Positions 31,594 through 34,186 of a stretch of 34,186 bases of DNA are shown in pieces. This DNA comes from Micromonospora andamanensis. GTDB taxonomy: Bacteria > Actinomycetota > Actinomycetes > Mycobacteriales > Micromonosporaceae. The stretch lies in the NCBI RefSeq assembly GCF_016863495.1, contig NZ_BOOZ01000063.1, forward strand, positions 1 to 34,186, read 5' to 3'. The position numbers and the translations under genes are program-made. Within the stretch, counting starts at the first letter, position 1, and the number at the start of each line of letters is the position of its first letter. The notes under the pieces were generated by a model. That model was not told the origin of the DNA, did not search any database, and saw only the letters and a program-made list of their open reading frames with translations.

Positions 31594-32775
31594 TCAGGTT
31601 GGGGGGCGCCACTGGGCGGCGATGGTGGCGGCGGTGCCGAGCAGGCGGGGGGTGATGGTGCCCAGGGCGGCGTCGCGGGCACGCAGCGCCAGGCGACCCC
31701 GGGTGCGCAGCACGGCGGACATCCGGCGGGTCTGCCGGACCACGGCCGCCGCGCGGGGTCGCCGCGCCCGGTCGTACGCCATCACCGCGTCGGGCAGGGT
31801 CGACTCGCGCAGCAGGACGGCGAGCGTCGCGGCGTCCTCGAAGGCCAGGCAGGCGCCCTGGCCCAGGTGCGGGGGCATGGCGTGCGCGGCGTCGCCGAGC
31901 AGCACCACCCCATCCGGCCCGGCCGGGAAGCCGAACGACCGGGGCAACGGACGCAGCTCCCGGATCTCCCGCTGCACCAGATCGGCCGGGTCGGTGGCGG
32001 CCAGCAGGTCGTCGACAGGCCCGGGCCAGCCGGCGTACCAGCGACGCAGCAGCGCCAGCTGGGTCTCCGGCGGCTCGGGACGGGCGGCACCGGCCGCGGT
32101 GGCCATCCAGTAGATGCCGCCACGGCTGGAGGCACCCGAGGAACCGCGCTCACCCAGCGAGGCGGCCACGAAACGGTAACCGGCACCGAGGATCTCACCG
32201 CCGACCGAATCGGGCAGACTCGGCGCGCGGTACCAGGGGATCACCGCCCGCCAGGCGGCGCAGCCGGAACTGACCACCCCCGAGCCGGGGGCGAGCTGGC
32301 GACGGATCACGCTGTCCGTGCCGTCGGCGGCGACGACCAGGTCCGCCTCGTACGTGTGTCGGCCGTCGCCGACGGCCGGCCGTTCACCAGCGGCGGCGCG
32401 CACCGTCCGCACCGTCACCCCGGTACGCAACTCGACCCGCTCGCCCAGACCCGCGATCAGCGCGTCATGCAGGTCCTCCCGGTGCACCACCACCGGGAGG
32501 CGTTCCGCCGGCGTCGGCCGGGGCTGCACCAGCCAGTGCCCGTCAGGCCGGCGGACACCCCCGTCGGGCAGCGCGGTGGCGATGGCGTCCAGACCGGCGC
32601 CGAGCCCCAGCGCACGCAGCGCCCGGACCCCGTTGGGCCAGAGCACCACGGCGGCCGGCTCCGGGCGGATCCGGTCGGCCCGCTCCAGGAGGGTGACCTG
32701 CCAGCCGGAGCGGGCGAGCGCACCGGAGACCGCCAGGCCACCGAGCCCGCCGCCGACCACCACAGCGGTCCGCAT
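31594..32775 (-). CDS. FAD-dependent aromatic-ring-type monooxygenase
   Basis: A 393-residue group A flavoprotein monooxygenase. The dinucleotide-binding GGGLGG lies at residues 8-13, the DG motif in LVVAADGTDSVIR (near 150), and the GD motif in VVLLGDAAHAMPPHLGQGACLAFEDA (near 290). This order is that of salicylate or 6-hydroxynicotinate hydroxylases and of antibiotic-tailoring enzymes. No substrate can be assigned. The ATG lies 14 bases after the lgt stop, so the two may share a transcript without an obvious functional link. No other catabolic gene is nearby. Confidence 0.9.
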   Translation of the reverse strand: MRTAVVVGGGLGGLAVSGALARSGWQVTLLERADRIRPEPAAVVLWPNGVRALRALGLGAGLDAIATALPDGGVRRPDGHWLVQPRPTPAERLPVVVHREDLHDALIAGLGERVELRTGVTVRTVRAAAGERPAVGDGRHTYEADLVVAADGTDSVIRRQLAPGSGVVSSGCAAWRAVIPWYRAPSLPDSVGGEILGAGYRFVAASLGERGSSGASSRGGIYWMATAAGAARPEPPETQLALLRRWYAGWPGPVDDLLAATDPADLVQREIRELRPLPRSFGFPAGPDGVVLLGDAAHAMPPHLGQGACLAFEDAATLAVLLRESTLPDAVMAYDRARRPRAAAVVRQTRRMSAVLRTRGRLALRARDAALGTITPRLLGTAATIAAQWRPPT

Positions 32776-32789
32776 GACCGTCCCCGGCC

Positions 32790-34037
32790 TCAGCTGTCGC
32801 GGTCGACCGGACGCGCGCCGGCGGACTCCGCCGCCGTGCCGCCGGCCGGTGAATCCGACGCCGACCCGTCTTCCTCGCCGTCGGTGGGCACACCAGCCGA
32901 CCCGGCGGGCTTTCCGGCCAGCGCTTCGGACGGCTCACCCTGTGGCTGGACGGCGGTCGTCGACTCGCCGTCCGACTGATCCGTGCCGGGCTGGGAGCTC
33001 CTGTCGACCGGGGTCGCCGCTTCGGGAGGAGCCTCGCCGGTCCGACGCCAGTGCTCGAACTGCTCCTCGCTGACCACCCGGTAGCCCTCGGGCACCGCCG
33101 GCTCGGTGGTGGCCCCCCTGGCCGACAGGTCCACCTGCGAAACGTCGGAGGTGGCCGGCCCGGTGGTGGCGACGGCCGGCAGGCCGACCGGGATCAGGTA
33201 CTCCCGTGGCCCGCGCACCCGCAGGAAGTAGATGAGCGCGCCGAGGAACACGAGCGCGGCGGTCCAGACGTTCACCCGTACCCCGAGGATCGTGTTGGCC
33301 TCGTCGGTACGCATCATCTCGATCCAGAACCGGCCGGCGGTGTAGCCCATCACGTAGAGGGCGAACGCGCGGCCACGGCCGAGCCGCAGCTTACGGTCGA
33401 GGAAGTACACCATCGCGGCGACGCCGACGTTCCACAGCAACTCGTACGCGAAGGTCGGGTGGTAGAGCCCCTCCTCCAGGATCGGCTGGCCGGCCTCGTC
33501 GCGCAGCGCCTGCCCGCCGTCCATCCGGTGGATCTCCAGCCCCCAGGGCAGGTCGGTCCGCGCGCCGTAGAGCTCGTTGTTGAACCAGTTGCCCAGCCGG
33601 CCGATCGCCTGGGCCAGCGGCAGGCCGGGCGCCAGCGCGTCGGCGACCACCGTCAGCGGGATGCCCAGTTGCCGGGCGGCGATCCAGGCGCCGACCGCGC
33701 CACCGGCGACCGCACCCCAGATGCCCAGCCCACCCTCGTGGATGAAGAAGACCTTGATCGGCTCACCGCCGGTGCCGAAGTACTGCTGCGGTGAGGTGAT
33801 CACGTGGTAGATCCGGGCGCCGATGATGCCCGCCGGCACCGCCCACATGGCGATGTCGAGCACCGCGCCGGGAGCCGCGCCGCGCTGGCGCAGCCGCCGC
33901 TCGGTGACCCAGCAGGCCACCGCGATGCCGGCGATGATGCACAGCGCGTACGCCCGGATGGGGATCGGGCCGAGCTGCCACACGGCGTTGCTCGGGCTGG
34001 GAATGGCGGCCAGGGACGTCGGCGAGGCGAGACTCAC
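32790..34037 (-). CDS. lgt: Prolipoprotein diacylglyceryl transferase
   Basis: A 415-residue membrane enzyme that transfers diacylglycerol from phosphatidylglycerol to the lipobox Cys of prolipoproteins. The Lgt signature GRLGNWFNNELYG is present, with Arg147, Asn150 and Glu155 matching E. coli Arg143, Asn146 and Glu151; His100 lies in the HEGGLGIWG loop. Seven hydrophobic segments end near residue 270. The last 120 residues are an acidic, Pro/Ser/Thr-rich tail, common in actinobacterial Lgt and absent in E. coli. The GTG start is chosen because family members begin SLASPTSLAAIPSPS and a TAGCGT box lies just before it; the frame is open 33 codons further. Confidence 0.96.
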   Translation of the reverse strand: MSLASPTSLAAIPSPSNAVWQLGPIPIRAYALCIIAGIAVACWVTERRLRQRGAAPGAVLDIAMWAVPAGIIGARIYHVITSPQQYFGTGGEPIKVFFIHEGGLGIWGAVAGGAVGAWIAARQLGIPLTVVADALAPGLPLAQAIGRLGNWFNNELYGARTDLPWGLEIHRMDGGQALRDEAGQPILEEGLYHPTFAYELLWNVGVAAMVYFLDRKLRLGRGRAFALYVMGYTAGRFWIEMMRTDEANTILGVRVNVWTAALVFLGALIYFLRVRGPREYLIPVGLPAVATTGPATSDVSQVDLSARGATTEPAVPEGYRVVSEEQFEHWRRTGEAPPEAATPVDRSSQPGTDQSDGESTTAVQPQGEPSEALAGKPAGSAGVPTDGEEDGSASDSPAGGTAAESAGARPVDRDS

Positions 34038-34045
34038 GGGTGCAC

Positions 34046-34051
34046 ACGCTA
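34046..34051 (-). promoter_or_regulatory. -10 box of lgt, leaderless type
   Basis: On the minus strand TAGCGT (TAnnnT) ends eight bases before the lgt GTG, with no ribosome binding site between. A GTGACG-like -35 lies 19 bases upstream. Moderate support only. Confidence 0.38.
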
Positions 34052-34088
34052 CCGCTGCGGACCCCTCCACCGTCACCCCGGTCCACCG

Positions 34089-34124
34089 CCCCCCCCCAGC
34101 CACCCCACCCCCGCCCCAACCCCC
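34089..34124 (-). other. G-quadruplex motif upstream of lgt
   Basis: On the minus (lgt sense) strand five G-runs of 9, 4, 5, 4 and 5 bases are separated by loops of five, one, one and two bases. This strictly satisfies the G-quadruplex pattern, 52-87 bases before the lgt start and directly upstream of the candidate promoter. The nine-base homopolymer is also slippage-prone. Confidence 0.7.
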
Positions 34125-34160
34125 GCGATCTTGCACCTCCGGTCGCCGCGAACCAGGACA
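34124..34160. repeat. Possible half of another GATC-type intergenic repeat
   Basis: CGCGATCTTGCACCTCCGGTCGCC follows the C-rich tract in the same order seen before the dyads at 15215 and 31512. The expected second arm is not found before the window ends, so this is either a degenerate copy or an unrelated sequence. Confidence 0.25.
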
Positions 34161-34186
34161 GAAGCCCCATAGCGGAGACCGAAAGG

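Noticed and set aside
1..34186. tRNA or rRNA genes
   Set aside because: No cloverleaf-like or rRNA-conserved segment was recognised by eye in the intergenic regions; small RNAs cannot be excluded.

Overview
The window is high-GC actinobacterial chromosome. It has frequent GTG starts, GGAGG-type ribosome binding sites and an Scr1-type HTH/DUF397 pair. Several protein families look like those of Micromonosporaceae, so Micromonospora or a close relative is the best guess. This assignment rests on protein and intergenic style, because no rRNA or tRNA gene was seen. Most of the window is core chromosome with small accessory islands, and no insertion sequence, integrase or phage gene was recognised.

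Left part (1-9700): a TauE/SafE-type exporter and a cysteine-less Rrf2 regulator; pyruvate kinase translationally coupled to a TesB thioesterase; a YciI-like protein; a two-gene operon of a Cys-rich (zinc-ribbon-like) protein and a three-helix membrane protein; and, convergent to that pair, a 1341-residue TPR-CHAT protein with an intact caspase-like His/Cys dyad.

Middle (9700-15300): an aldo/keto reductase, a secreted lipase-like hydrolase, a TerC membrane protein, a membrane-anchored pentapeptide-repeat protein and a four-helix membrane protein.

Accessory part (15300-23300): an Scr1 HTH regulator with DUF397 partner, divergent from two small actinobacterial genes; a J-domain protein with a long charged helix and an uncharacterised C-terminal domain; and a four-gene operon of an FtsK/SpoIIIE-type ATPase, a proline-rich three-helix membrane protein, a WXG100-sized helical protein (DUF6244-like) and an acidic soluble protein. 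The FtsK operon could be a type VII-like membrane system and, with the TPR-CHAT locus, is the best candidate for an undescribed system.

Right part (23300-34186): a secreted SGNH hydrolase, gltD and gltB (glutamate synthase), a GNAT acetyltransferase, an FAD monooxygenase and lgt (prolipoprotein diacylglyceryl transferase).

Non-coding structure is unusually rich. Long GATC-cored inverted repeats lie between the 3' ends of convergent genes, next to C-rich gene tails. Several perfect terminator-like hairpins and a triple 40-bp repeat follow gene ends. A G-quadruplex-like tract lies upstream of lgt, and three genes (Rrf2, GNAT, lgt) have a TAnnnT box 6-8 nt before the start codon, as expected for leaderless transcripts.
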